A DNA stretch of 30,661 nucleotides from Flavobacteriales bacterium UBA5933 (GTDB taxonomy: Bacteria; Bacteroidota; Bacteroidia; Flavobacteriales; Weeksellaceae), in assembly GCA_002430925.1 (NCBI GenBank), contig DJDD01000194.1:823-31483 (forward strand), read 5' to 3'. The translations under genes were made by a program, and so were the position numbers. The notes beneath the pieces were generated by a model, which had not been told where the DNA came from, did not search any database, and saw nothing but the letters and a program-made list of their open reading frames with translations. Positions within the stretch are counted from its first letter, which is position 1. Each line of letters opens with the position of its first letter. Of the stretch, positions 1 through 8,274 are shown one piece after another.

Positions 1-2042
1 GCTTTTTCAATCTCATCTAATAAGATAACTGAATAAGGACGACGACGTACTGCTTCTGTTAACTGACCACCTTCGTCGTAACCTACATACCCCGGAGGTG
101 CCCCAACTAAGCGAGAGACAGCATGACGTTCTTGATACTCAGACATGTCTATACGTGTCATTGCGTTTTCATCATCAAACAAAAACTCTGCCAAAGCTTT
201 CGCTAGCTCTGTTTTACCAACCCCTGTAGAACCTAAGAACAAGAAAGAGCCAATTGGTTTACCTTCATCACTAAGTCCAGCACGAGATCTACGAATTGCA
301 TCAGAAACAGCTGTAATAGCTTCTTCTTGTCCTAATACACGTTGGTGCAATTCTGTTTCCAGATTCAATAATTTCTCACGATCAGACTGCATCATTTTTT
401 GTGCTGGAACTCCAGTCCATTTCGATACAACTTCTGCGATATCATCGGCATCAACAAACTCTTTAACTAATTTATTTTGTTTATTTTCTTCTAATTTAAG
501 CTCAGCATCTTCTAAATCTTTTTTGGCATTTACCAAATCTTCAAATTCTAATTTTGATGCTTTAGCATAATCATAATCACGTTTAGCACGTTCGATATCA
601 AATTTTATATTCTCTATCTCTTTTCTTAAATCCTGAACTTCATCCGCGCGATTTCTTTCAGCTTCCCATTTAGAGTTTAATTGATTTCTTTCATCTTGAA
701 GATTTGATAATTCTTCTTTTAAAAGATTCAATTTCTTTTCATCATCTTCACGTTTAATAGCTTCAATTTCTATCTCTAATTGGATAATTCTACGATCTAA
801 TTTATCTAACTCTTCTGGTTTAGAATTCATTTCCATTCTTAACTTAGAAGCAGCCTCATCCATTAAATCAATTGCTTTATCTGGTAAAAAACGATCTGTA
901 ATATATCTTGTAGATAATTTTACAGCAGCAATAATTGCTTCGTCTTTTATTCCAATTTTATGATGTTGTTCATACTTATCTTTAATTCCACGTAAAATAG
1001 AAATTGCAGATTCTTCATCTGGTTCTTCTACCATTACTTTTTGAAAACGACGTTCTAATGCTTTATCTTTTTCAAAATATTTTTGATATTCATTTAAAGT
1101 TGTAGCCCCAATAGAACGTAATTCACCTCGAGCCAATGCTGGTTTTAGTATGTTTGCAGCATCCATAGCTCCTTCACCACCACCTCCGGCTCCAACTAAA
1201 GTATGTATCTCATCTATAAAAAGAATGATTTCACCATTAGATGCTGTAACTTCTTTTACAACAGCCTTTAATCGTTCTTCAAATTCTCCTTTGTATTTTG
1301 CACCAGCAACCAAAGCTCCCATATCTAATGAGAAAATTTGTTTATTTAATAAGTTCTCTGGTACATCACCACTAATAATTCTGTGTGCTAAACCTTCAGC
1401 AATTGCTGTTTTACCAACACCTGGTTCACCAATAAGAATTGGGTTATTCTTTGTACGACGAGATAATATTTGTAATACACGACGAATTTCTTCATCACGT
1501 CCAATAACAGGATCTAATTTTCCTTCTTTTGCTAAATCTGTTAAGTTTTTAGCATATTTATTTAATGAATTATATGTTCCTTCTGCATTTTCAGAAGTTA
1601 CTCTTTCTCCGTTTCTCAATTCTACGACTAATTTTTTTGTGTTATCGAATGTTACACCTTTATTTTTTAGAATTTGACTTACAGGCGATACATTCTTAAT
1701 TATACCTAATAATAAATGTTCTAATGTGATAAAATCATCGTTCATCTCTTTTGCAATTTCTTGCGCAGATTGTAAAATCTGGTTGGATGAATTTGAAAGA
1801 TGATTATTTTGTTGCCCTTCTACTTTTGGGTATTTATTAATTTCAAGATCTAATTCTGGTTTTATTAAATCCATCTTTACACCTTGTTTTTCTAAAATTA
1901 ATGATAGTACATTTTCATCTACATCTATCATTCCTCCCAAAATATGAGCAGGTTCAATTGCTTGATTTTTATGTGCTACAGCTATCTGCTGTGCAGATTG
2001 TATAGCCTCACGACCCTTTATAGTAAATTGATTAAAATCCAT
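1..2042 (-). CDS. clpB: ATP-dependent disaggregase ClpB (C-terminal part off the window)
   Basis: Hsp100 AAA+ unfoldase that rescues aggregated cytosolic proteins together with DnaK/DnaJ/GrpE. Reading the minus strand from ATG at 2042 gives MDFNQFTIKGREAIQSAQQI, the Clp N-domain start. The first AAA+ module follows, with Walker A GEPGVGKT and Walker B ILFIDEIHTLVGAG. Next is a long charged coiled-coil middle domain (KLDRRIIQLEIEIEAIKRED and onwards), which separates ClpB from ClpA and ClpC. The second AAA+ module has Walker A GSTGVGKT and runs off the window at about residue 680 of an expected 860 or so. The gene stands alone, with 160 bp of AT-rich sequence upstream. I see no clear heat-shock operator. 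The family call is secure; only the 3' end is missing. Confidence 0.96.
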   Translation of the reverse strand, partial: MDFNQFTIKGREAIQSAQQIAVAHKNQAIEPAHILGGMIDVDENVLSLILEKQGVKMDLIKPELDLEINKYPKVEGQQNNHLSNSSNQILQSAQEIAKEMNDDFITLEHLLLGIIKNVSPVSQILKNKGVTFDNTKKLVVELRNGERVTSENAEGTYNSLNKYAKNLTDLAKEGKLDPVIGRDEEIRRVLQILSRRTKNNPILIGEPGVGKTAIAEGLAHRIISGDVPENLLNKQIFSLDMGALVAGAKYKGEFEERLKAVVKEVTASNGEIILFIDEIHTLVGAGGGGEGAMDAANILKPALARGELRSIGATTLNEYQKYFEKDKALERRFQKVMVEEPDEESAISILRGIKDKYEQHHKIGIKDEAIIAAVKLSTRYITDRFLPDKAIDLMDEAASKLRMEMNSKPEELDKLDRRIIQLEIEIEAIKREDDEKKLNLLKEELSNLQDERNQLNSKWEAERNRADEVQDLRKEIENIKFDIERAKRDYDYAKASKLEFEDLVNAKKDLEDAELKLEENKQNKLVKEFVDADDIAEVVSKWTGVPAQKMMQSDREKLLNLETELHQRVLGQEEAITAVSDAIRRSRAGLSDEGKPIGSFLFLGSTGVGKTELAKALAEFLFDDENAMTRIDMSEYQERHAVSRLVGAPPGYVGYDEGGQLTEAVRRRPYSVILLDEIEK

Positions 2043-2205
2043 TTTGTTTTTATAGTTTTTTGTTTGATATTTTTATCTCATCAAAAAAAATTCCAAACTT
2101 AAAAGATTTAAAAAAAATATGACTTTTTGACTATATTGAATAAAAAAAGAAGACATTTTGACAACATCTCCTTTTTTTCTCCTCATAATTATTAAATAAA
2201 TCTAT

Positions 2206-3114
2206 TTAAAACAAACCTTCTACAGATAAATAACGCTCTCCTGTATCATAATTTATTGTAAGAATTGTTGCATCTTTTTCTATTTTATTTAAAGCTTTAG
2301 AAACAGCTGCTAATGAAGCTCCTGTAGATATCCCTACAAAAAGACCTTCTACCTTTGCTGCTTTTTTTGCAAATTCAAAAGCTTCTTCTTTTGTAATCTG
2401 AGAAGTTTCGTCTATCACAGAGGTAGACAAAGTTTTTGGGATAAAACCAGCTCCAATTCCTTGAATAGCATGTGAACCAGGATCTCCACCAGAAATAACT
2501 GGAGAATCAATTGGTTCTACAGCGATTACTTTCGTTGTTGGTTTAATTTCTTTTAATTTTTTCCCAATTCCAGATAAATGGCCTCCTGTACCTACTCCTG
2601 TAATTAAATAATCCACGCCATTTGGAAAATCTGTAATAATTTCTTTAGCCGTAGTATTATAATGTACAGTTGGGTTAGAATTATTTTCGAATTGTTGAGG
2701 AACCCATGCTCCTTCAATTGTTTCTGCTAATTCTTGTGCTTTTGCAATAGCTCCTTTCATTCCTAATTCCTTAGGAGTCAAAACAAACTCTGCTCCATAA
2801 GCTTCCATAATTTTTCTACGTTCTATCGACATAGATTCTGGCATTGTAATAATAATTTTATAACCTTTTACAGCCGCAACAAAAGATAATCCGATTCCTG
2901 TGTTCCCAGATGTTGGTTCTATAATTGTTCCACCAGGCTTTAATATTCCAGCTATTTCTGCATCCTCTATCATTGCTAAAGCAATACGATCTTTAATCGA
3001 TCCTCCTGGATTTTGTTTTTCGACTTTTATATAAACATTATTATTTGGAAATAATTTGTTTAATCTAATAATTGGAGTATTCCCTATTGTTTCTAAAATA
3101 TTATTATAAATCAT
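2206..3114 (-). CDS. cysM: cysteine synthase (O-acetylserine sulfhydrylase, CysK/CysM family)
   Basis: PLP enzyme that makes L-cysteine from O-acetylserine and sulfide in the cytosol. The PLP-binding lysine is K41 in NPGGSIKDR. The substrate loop PTSGNTG is at about 67-73, and the glycine-rich phosphate loop GVGTGGHLSG is near residues 173-182. At 302 residues the length is normal. It lies 13 nt downstream of the serine acetyltransferase that supplies its substrate, so the two are very probably one transcript. CysK and CysM cannot be separated with confidence by eye; the symbol is the usual one for this two-gene arrangement in Flavobacteriia and is tentative. Confidence 0.93.
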   Translation of the reverse strand: MIYNNILETIGNTPIIRLNKLFPNNNVYIKVEKQNPGGSIKDRIALAMIEDAEIAGILKPGGTIIEPTSGNTGIGLSFVAAVKGYKIIITMPESMSIERRKIMEAYGAEFVLTPKELGMKGAIAKAQELAETIEGAWVPQQFENNSNPTVHYNTTAKEIITDFPNGVDYLITGVGTGGHLSGIGKKLKEIKPTTKVIAVEPIDSPVISGGDPGSHAIQGIGAGFIPKTLSTSVIDETSQITKEEAFEFAKKAAKVEGLFVGISTGASLAAVSKALNKIEKDATILTINYDTGERYLSVEGLF

Positions 3115-3127
3115 AGAATTTTATTTT

Positions 3128-3901
3128 TTATATAATGTAATTGTATTCGTTTTCTGTTTTTTGTTTTTTTATAATTGGCGATTGCTTTTGGTAAACAATA
3201 GAATCATTTTCTATACTTTCTGTAATCCAAACATTACCACCTATTACAGAGTTTTCACCAATTATTGTACTCCCTCCAAGAATAGTAGCTCCAGCATAAA
3301 TTGTAACGTTATTTTCTATTGTTGGATGTCTTTTTTTATTTGATAAATTTTTAGAAACGTAAAAAGCTCCTAAAGTCACACCTTGATAAATCTTTACGTC
3401 ATTTCCAATTATAGTTGTTTCTCCTATCACGATTCCAGTTCCGTGATCGATATAAAAATTTTTACCAATCGTTGCTCCTGGATGAATATCTATTCCTGTC
3501 TTAGAATGTGCATATTCCGAAAAAAAACGTGGTAAAATTGGTGTTTGTAATTTATATAAAACATTTGCTAACCGATGAATTGCTATTGCAAAAAAACCTG
3601 GATAAGCTAATATGATTTCTATTTCTGAATTTGATGCAGGATCATTTGCATAGAAATTGAAAATTAAATGCTCTAATTCTCTTCTAATGGTATCAAATTG
3701 ATCAAAAAAGAAAAGTGAAATTTTTTCAGCTTTTTCCTTAGGTAATATTTTTAAAAGGATATCATTAAATTTTTCTAATAATTCTTGTTGATTATAATTA
3801 GAATTAGGCTGCTGAAAAATTTCATCATAAATAATAGAATCTATCAAAGGCTCTAATTCAAACTTATTAAAAGGAATATTATACTTATTTAAACGTATCA
3901 T
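3128..3901 (-). CDS. cysE: serine O-acetyltransferase
   Basis: Transfers acetyl from acetyl-CoA to L-serine, the first step of cysteine synthesis. The N-terminal half (about 1-120) is helical. The C-terminal half is a left-handed hexapeptide beta-helix. It contains HPGATIG, DHGTGIVIGE and IYQGVTLGA, which carry the conserved acetyltransferase histidines and glycine turns. I place the start at ATG 3901 (MIRLNKYN). An in-frame TTG three codons upstream (3910) is possible but unnecessary. It is directly upstream of the cysteine synthase gene, 13 nt away. The tail after about residue 230 is short and polar. Which cysteine-inhibited class it belongs to cannot be read from the sequence. Confidence 0.93.
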   Translation of the reverse strand: MIRLNKYNIPFNKFELEPLIDSIIYDEIFQQPNSNYNQQELLEKFNDILLKILPKEKAEKISLFFFDQFDTIRRELEHLIFNFYANDPASNSEIEIILAYPGFFAIAIHRLANVLYKLQTPILPRFFSEYAHSKTGIDIHPGATIGKNFYIDHGTGIVIGETTIIGNDVKIYQGVTLGAFYVSKNLSNKKRHPTIENNVTIYAGATILGGSTIIGENSVIGGNVWITESIENDSIVYQKQSPIIKKQKTENEYNYII

Positions 3902-4227
3902 TTTTCTCAAAAACTATTAACTCTATAAAATTACTAGACAAATATAATAAATTATTCTACTTTTCAATTTAATACTGGCTAAATTTTGAAAACATTAACG
4001 TTGCAAATTCATTTATATTCACAATAGACTTACACTAATTTGGCTTAATAAAATAAATGTTTTAATTTTTAATAAAAATGACATTATAATTTTATATATT
4101 GTGAATCAAATTGTTAATTAACATTTATTGAAAATTTTGTTAAATTTTTAAATTAATTTTAATTAGTGTTTTTTTTACACCAAAAAAATATATACTTTAG
4201 TAAAATAATAATTAAACAATAAGAAAG
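3902..4227. other. AT-rich divergent intergenic region
   Basis: These 326 bp lie between the minus-strand cysE/cysM operon and the plus-strand DUF2147 gene, so promoters for both directions should be here. There is no ORF. The one structured feature is a perfect 10-bp inverted repeat, ATTCACAATA at 4017-4026 and TATTGTGAAT at 4097-4106, whose arms are 70 bp apart. It could be a protein-binding pair, or chance in such AT-rich DNA. No canonical TAnnTTTG box is convincing. Confidence 0.5.
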
Positions 4228-4653
4228 ATGAAAAAGATAATTTTATTTAACTTATTTTTTATGTTAACATCTTTTATGTTTGCTCAATCACCTATAGGAA
4301 CTTGGAAGACAATAGATGATGAAACTAAACAACCAAAATCTTATGTAGAAATTTTCGAAAAAGATGGAGTTCTTTACGGAAAAGTAACTAAGATTTTAAC
4401 AAAAGGTAAAGAAGATGCAAAATGTACAGAATGCTCTGGTACATTAAAAAATAAACCAATTCTTGGAATGCAGATATTATCTGGATTGAAGAAAAATGGT
4501 AATGAATGGACTGGAGGTAAAATCATCGATCCAAATAAAGGTAAAGAATACAAAGCTAAAATGTCATTGAATGGAAATGACAAACTCGATGTAAGAGGTT
4601 TTATAGGTATTTCTCTCGTAGGAAGAACACAAACTTGGTATCGAGTAAAATAA
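4228..4653 (+). CDS. secreted DUF2147 family protein
   Basis: A 141-residue exported protein. Residues 1-19 (MKKIILFNLFFMLTSFMFAQ region) form a signal peptide with an Ala-Gln cleavage site typical of Bacteroidota. The mature part starts with SPIGTWKTIDDETKQPKSYV, the DUF2147 opening. It continues with LYGKVTKIL, a CTEC pair at about 70-73, a GMQIL segment, the WTGGKIIDPNKGKEYKAKM block, and ends in RGFIGISLVGRTQTWYRV, all typical of this lipocalin-like beta family. The family has no established biochemical role; a periplasmic or envelope location is inferred from the signal. It is monocistronic, followed by a strong terminator. Confidence 0.9.
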   Translation: MKKIILFNLFFMLTSFMFAQSPIGTWKTIDDETKQPKSYVEIFEKDGVLYGKVTKILTKGKEDAKCTECSGTLKNKPILGMQILSGLKKNGNEWTGGKIIDPNKGKEYKAKMSLNGNDKLDVRGFIGISLVGRTQTWYRVK

Positions 4654-4710
4654 AAAATCAAAACAAAAACGAAAAGGTTGCTCTGAGTAATCAAACCACA
4701 AAATTAACAT

Positions 4711-4752
4711 AATAATGACTGTTCTGAAGAGGAGTAGTCATTATTTTTTTTG
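4711..4752 (+). terminator. rho-independent terminator after the DUF2147 gene
   Basis: A perfect 10-bp stem (AATAATGACT at 4711-4720 with AGTCATTATT at 4736-4745) is followed by a run of T residues. It separates the DUF2147 gene from the msbA promoter a few bases downstream. Confidence 0.88.
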
Positions 4753-4754
4753 TG

Positions 4755-4762
4755 TAAATTTG
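4755..4762 (+). promoter_or_regulatory. -7 box of the msbA promoter (TAAATTTG)
   Basis: An exact TAnnTTTG Bacteroidetes -7 element lies 19 nt upstream of the msbA ATG and directly after the preceding terminator. No good TTTG -33 box is visible at 19-21 nt spacing. The predicted leader is very short. Confidence 0.6.
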
Positions 4763-4781
4763 TAATCGGAAAATAATATAC

Positions 4782-6614
4782 ATGAGTTTATATAAAAGAG
4801 CATTCGCATATGCTAAACCATACAAATCTTCATTCGTAACAGCAATACTATTCAATTTGCTTTATGCATTATTCAATGTAATCGCATTGGCATTTATGAT
4901 GCCTATATTAAGTGTACTTTTTGGAGAAGATAAACAAGATATAATCGTAAAACCAATATATTCTGGAAAATTAGGTGATTTAAAAGATTTTTTCTCTAAT
5001 TATTCTGCATATTATATGAATGAGCTTTCTCATACCGAAGGACCAGTATATGTACTTGCCATCTCTTGTATTGTATTCATCGTTGCTTTTTTATTTAGAA
5101 ACATTTTCAGTTTCTTATCAGAAACTTGTTTAGTTGATTTACGATCTGGTGTAACAAAAGACTTAAGAGTTGATATACATAATAAAATTATAGAATTACC
5201 TGTTGCTTATTTTACTGAAAAAAGAAAAGGGGATATGATAAATCGTATTTCTAGTGATGTGAATGAAGTTGAAAGTAACATACTAAATTCTATTGTAGAA
5301 ATAGTTCGTTCTCCAATAATGATTATTGTTTTTGTAGTCGTTTTATTTACTGTTAGCTACCAGTTAACAATTTTTGCTATTTTAGTTTTCCCTATTATGG
5401 GAACGATTATTTCATTAATTGGTAAAAGCTTAAAACGAGCTGCAGCAAATGCACAAGATGAATTATCTAACATCATAACTTATGTTGATGAAACACTTAC
5501 TTCCTTAAAAATTATTAAAATATTTAATGCTGAAGAACAAGTAAAAGGCAGATTCAATGAATCGATCAATAAATACAGAGAATACTTACAACGTGTTATG
5601 AAAAAGCGTGCTTTGGCATCGCCAACAAGTGAGTTTTTAGGAGCGGTAACTATTGGTCTGATTGTATTTTTTGGAGGTAAACTTTCTTTAGAAGGCGATG
5701 GTTTAAGTGGTTCTCAATTCATATTTTATATTGCTACTTTTTATACTTTATTAGATCCTATTAAGCGCTTTTCTAAAGCATTATCGGATGTACAGAAAGG
5801 AGAAGTTTCTGCGAAACGTATTTTTGATGTATTAGATGCTGATGTATCCATAAAAGATTTACCAAATTCAAAATCAATCGAAAGTTTTGAAGATAAAATT
5901 GAATTCAGAAATGTCACTTTTGCGTACGGTAAGCATGATGTTATTGATAATTTTAATTTAACCATCAACAAAGGAGAAACAGTCGCTTTAGTTGGACAAT
6001 CTGGTTCTGGAAAATCTACTTTAGCGAATCTTATTACACGATTTTGGGATGTGAAATCTGGACAAATACTAATTGATGGAATTGATATTAAACACATCAA
6101 ATTACATGATTATAGAACTTTATTTGGTTTAGTGACACAAGATTCTATTTTATTTAATGATACATTATTCAATAATATTGCCTTAGGTGATAAACATCCT
6201 AGTCAAGAAAAAGTAGAGCATGCAGCACAAATTGCAAATGCGGAAGAATTTATTATTAAAATGCCTGAGAAATACCAAGAATCTGTTGGTGAAGGAGGAG
6301 GAAAGCTTTCTGGTGGACAAAAACAACGTGTAAGTATTGCTCGTGCTGTTTACAAAAATCCTCCTATTATGATATTAGATGAAGCAACTTCAGCTCTTGA
6401 CACAAAATCAGAAAAATTAGTACAAGTTGCTCTGAATAACATGATGAAAAATAGGACTTCTTTAGTGATTGCTCACCGCTTATCGACCATACAAAATGCT
6501 GATAAAATTGTTGTAATGGAAGCTGGTAAAATCATAGAACAAGGTAATCATCTACAACTTATAGAACAAAAAGGTGCTTACGCAAACCTCGTAAATATGC
6601 AGAATTTTGCTTAA
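4782..6614 (+). CDS. msbA: MsbA-like ABC exporter, lipid A flippase family
   Basis: Half-transporter with a fused membrane domain and ATPase, expected to work as a homodimer in the inner membrane. Residues about 1-330 hold the six-helix ABC exporter membrane domain, with hydrophobic blocks near 20-45, 88-112, 172-215 and 285-320. The ATPase carries Walker A GQSGSGKST (about 403-411), signature LSGGQKQR (about 508), Walker B ILDEATSALD (about 531) and the switch histidine in VIAHRLSTI (about 561). At 610 residues it fits the MsbA/LmrA type. The substrate is assumed from family (lipid A core or another lipid); a drug exporter cannot be excluded. It is a single gene with its own promoter and terminator. 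Confidence 0.88.
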   Translation: MSLYKRAFAYAKPYKSSFVTAILFNLLYALFNVIALAFMMPILSVLFGEDKQDIIVKPIYSGKLGDLKDFFSNYSAYYMNELSHTEGPVYVLAISCIVFIVAFLFRNIFSFLSETCLVDLRSGVTKDLRVDIHNKIIELPVAYFTEKRKGDMINRISSDVNEVESNILNSIVEIVRSPIMIIVFVVVLFTVSYQLTIFAILVFPIMGTIISLIGKSLKRAAANAQDELSNIITYVDETLTSLKIIKIFNAEEQVKGRFNESINKYREYLQRVMKKRALASPTSEFLGAVTIGLIVFFGGKLSLEGDGLSGSQFIFYIATFYTLLDPIKRFSKALSDVQKGEVSAKRIFDVLDADVSIKDLPNSKSIESFEDKIEFRNVTFAYGKHDVIDNFNLTINKGETVALVGQSGSGKSTLANLITRFWDVKSGQILIDGIDIKHIKLHDYRTLFGLVTQDSILFNDTLFNNIALGDKHPSQEKVEHAAQIANAEEFIIKMPEKYQESVGEGGGKLSGGQKQRVSIARAVYKNPPIMILDEATSALDTKSEKLVQVALNNMMKNRTSLVIAHRLSTIQNADKIVVMEAGKIIEQGNHLQLIEQKGAYANLVNMQNFA

Positions 6615-6619
6615 TCAAA

Positions 6620-6659
6620 AACAGGGATAAGAAATGAATTTCTTATCCCTGTTTTTTTT
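6620..6659 (+). terminator. strong terminator after msbA
   Basis: A perfect 15-bp stem (6620-6634 with 6639-6653), loop TGAA, is followed by eight T residues. It is immediately left of the first copy of the tmRNA 3'-end repeat, so it marks the last chromosomal sequence before the mobile region. Confidence 0.93.
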
Positions 6660-6665
6660 ATTTAA

Positions 6666-6742
6666 GTCTTAAAACAACAAAACCCGCTGATATTAGCGGG
6701 TTTATGTGTTTTTTAAAACTTAGTAAAATTTGTTTTAGTGGA
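6666..6742. repeat. attachment-site copy 1: displaced ssrA 3' end and terminator
   Basis: About 77 bp starting GTCTTAAAACAACAAAACCC and ending GTAAAATTTGTTTTAGTGGA. It matches the sequence at the 3' end of the tmRNA gene at 16404-16480 almost base for base, including the AACCCGCT/AGCGGGTT terminator hairpin. Identity to the tmRNA stops after TGGA (ACTTGTGTGG here, against GCTGGCGGGA in ssrA). On its left is the msbA terminator, so this is the distal chromosomal junction of the inserted DNA. Confidence 0.88.
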
Positions 6743-6838
6743 ACTTGTGTGGCTTTAATTTATTTCTGATAATCAGTAATTCTATTTTAATAGAATAGGG
6801 GGCAGTTTTTAAAAGTAATTTAAATACAATGCTATTTA

Positions 6839-7777
6839 TTAACCAATTTTATTAGATTTAGTTCTATTACATTTTTCACATAATAATTGTAAATTTCTAT
6901 AAGTGTTAGCACCTCCTTTTGAAAAGGGTATAATATGATCAAATTCTAGTTTTTCAGCACTTCCACATTTTACGCATTTTCCTCCATCTCTATTCCAAAC
7001 TCTATCTTGAGTTTCTTGTGAAATAGGCTCTCTTTTATTACTACTACTATTAAAAGAATCATTAAATATTAATCCTTCTTGTTGAAGTTCTTTTAAAACT
7101 TCCTTTCTTAATTCTTCTTTTCTTCTTTTCTCTTTTTTTTGTTCCTCCTTTGCTAATATTTCAAACTTTATCTGCTCTTTAAGATTATTTTCTTCTTTAA
7201 TTTTCAATTCTGAATAATATTTATTTACCCTACTATTAATTTCATCTTCATAAGAACTTAATAACTTAGTATTAAAATAAAATTCATTTTTTAAAAATAA
7301 ATCACTTTTAAATAAATAATCTAATTTGATTTCATCACTAATTAAAACTTTTCTATTTTTTAAACCTTGAAAAGGACCTATTATTCCTGCTACTTCTAAT
7401 TGGTCCATTAATCTTCCAGCTCTATTGTATCCTAATTTTAATTTTCGCTGTAACAATGAAGCAGAACCTTCTTGATTCATAACAATTAATCTAGCTGCAT
7501 CTTCAAAAAGTGTATCTCTATCAGATAAATCTGTATCTAATGTAAATAACCTATTTGCTGTTCCTATTCTTTTATTTACTTCCTTGGAAATATATAATTC
7601 AATTTCTTGATCTGTTAATATTATTTGTTTTTCAACAGGTTCATAACTAATATTTATCTTAGATTCCTCATTTATTGAATCTTTATTTAAATTATTTTCT
7701 AATTTAGGATTTTCATCTATTCTGTTAATGCTAACTTTAGACTTATCATTTAAAATATTGAGTAGCTTTTTAAACAT
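6839..7777 (-). CDS. FtsK gamma-domain / HNH endonuclease fusion protein
   Basis: A 312-residue protein. Residues 1-50 are polar and probably disordered. Residues about 90-147 (from FEDAARLIV to NRKVL) match the FtsK/SpoIIIE gamma winged helix that reads KOPS. The block SLLQRKLKLGYNRAGRLMDQ keeps Asn118, Arg122 and an acidic residue (Asp125) at the spacing of the KOPS-contacting Asn/Arg/Glu of E. coli FtsK. Residues about 175-235 are a highly charged coiled coil. Residues about 252-308 are an HNH nuclease: C268-x2-C271, D280-H281, N295, C300-x2-C303-N304. There is no motor or membrane domain of FtsK. ATG 7777 is the start, with a TATTTTTG -7 box 50 nt upstream and iterons just beyond it. It is the only gene of its unit. 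I infer sequence-directed DNA cleavage or binding; the target and role are unknown. Confidence 0.85.
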   Translation of the reverse strand: MFKKLLNILNDKSKVSINRIDENPKLENNLNKDSINEESKINISYEPVEKQIILTDQEIELYISKEVNKRIGTANRLFTLDTDLSDRDTLFEDAARLIVMNQEGSASLLQRKLKLGYNRAGRLMDQLEVAGIIGPFQGLKNRKVLISDEIKLDYLFKSDLFLKNEFYFNTKLLSSYEDEINSRVNKYYSELKIKEENNLKEQIKFEILAKEEQKKEKRRKEELRKEVLKELQQEGLIFNDSFNSSSNKREPISQETQDRVWNRDGGKCVKCGSAEKLEFDHIIPFSKGGANTYRNLQLLCEKCNRTKSNKIG

Positions 7778-7826
7778 TTAATTTTTTTTAAAATTTATAA
7801 TTTTAGTAATACATATTTAATTTAAA

Positions 7827-7834
7827 CAAAAATA
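7827..7834 (-). promoter_or_regulatory. -7 box for the FtsK-gamma/HNH gene (TATTTTTG)
   Basis: On the minus strand TATTTTTG fits TAnnTTTG and predicts a leader of roughly 40 nt before ATG 7777. The first iteron begins 19 bp upstream, at the -33 position, so a protein bound there would compete with or contact RNA polymerase. Confidence 0.5.
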
Positions 7835-7852
7835 TAGTTAATTAAAATTTAA

Positions 7853-7943
7853 ACACGTAAACAGATAGTGGCAAATTAAAACATATACACGTGAACAGAT
7901 AAGTAAAAATTATTCACACGCGAACAGATAGTGGCAAATTAAA
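7853..7943. repeat. three iteron-like direct repeats
   Basis: Three copies occur at 7853-7880, 7887-7912 and 7916-7943. The outer two run ACACG-(T/C)(A/G)-AACAGATAGTGGCAAATTAAA. The middle copy keeps ACACGTGAACAGATA and then diverges. Spacing is 34 and 29 bp, about three helical turns. They sit just upstream of the promoter of the FtsK-gamma/HNH gene. They could be operators for that protein or a replication/nicking iteron array; the sequence does not decide. Confidence 0.82.
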
Positions 7944-7952
7944 TATTTTGTT

Positions 7953-7976
7953 AGGTGTTAAAAACCTCACACCCTT
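7953..7976. repeat. small hairpin repeat shared by both units (copy A)
   Basis: GGTGTTAAAAACCTCACACC is a GGTGT/ACACC stem with a 10-nt loop. It is nearly identical to 10313-10335 in the larger unit. In both places, 65-75 bp further on, comes CCTATAA followed by a locally GC-rich stretch, so the homology extends beyond the hairpin. Confidence 0.7.
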
Positions 7977-8274
7977 GTAAATAAAACACTTTCAATCAAA
8001 AATTAATTTTTTATTACGTTTAATCAACCTATAATATAACGCCTACGAGCGCGCGTAATGGTCGGATTCTAATATTAAAAAACTTGTCTTAAAACCTTTC
8101 TATTACTATGTTTTTCATTGACTTCTTTTAAAGCATAATGCTCTAATTTAAAATTTTATAAATTATTTCTCAATAATAAAATTAATAAAAAGACTTTTTG
8201 TTGTTGTTTTTACTTTTTCTAAGGTAGAATAGTATTTTCATAAAAATGCAAAAAATATAGTAGAGGGGTCGGTA
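7977..8274. other. non-coding right half of unit 1
   Basis: I see no credible gene in these 300 bp. On the minus strand an open frame of about 19 codons ends at the TAG near 8032, opposite the stop region of the 10365-11111 gene in the larger unit. That suggests a vestigial 3' end of a homologue, but an in-frame stop lies directly upstream. The part at 8065-8113 recurs, inverted and degenerate, at 25554-25601 (TTTCTATTACTATGTTT and GATTCTAATATT blocks). Confidence 0.5.

Noticed and set aside
145..1677. Plus-strand open frames of 141 and 175 codons
   Set aside because: Both lie antisense inside clpB, whose minus-strand reading matches the full AAA+ motif set.
7853..7943. Possible CRISPR array
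   Set aside because: There are only three units, the spacers are 3-6 bp, the middle repeat diverges, and no cas gene is in the window. Iterons or operators fit better.
8028..8090. Short minus-strand frame ending like the 248-aa gene of unit 2, considered as a pseudogene
   Set aside because: It has about 19 codons with an in-frame TAA directly upstream. The protein similarity is too weak, so I kept it only as nucleotide-level homology.
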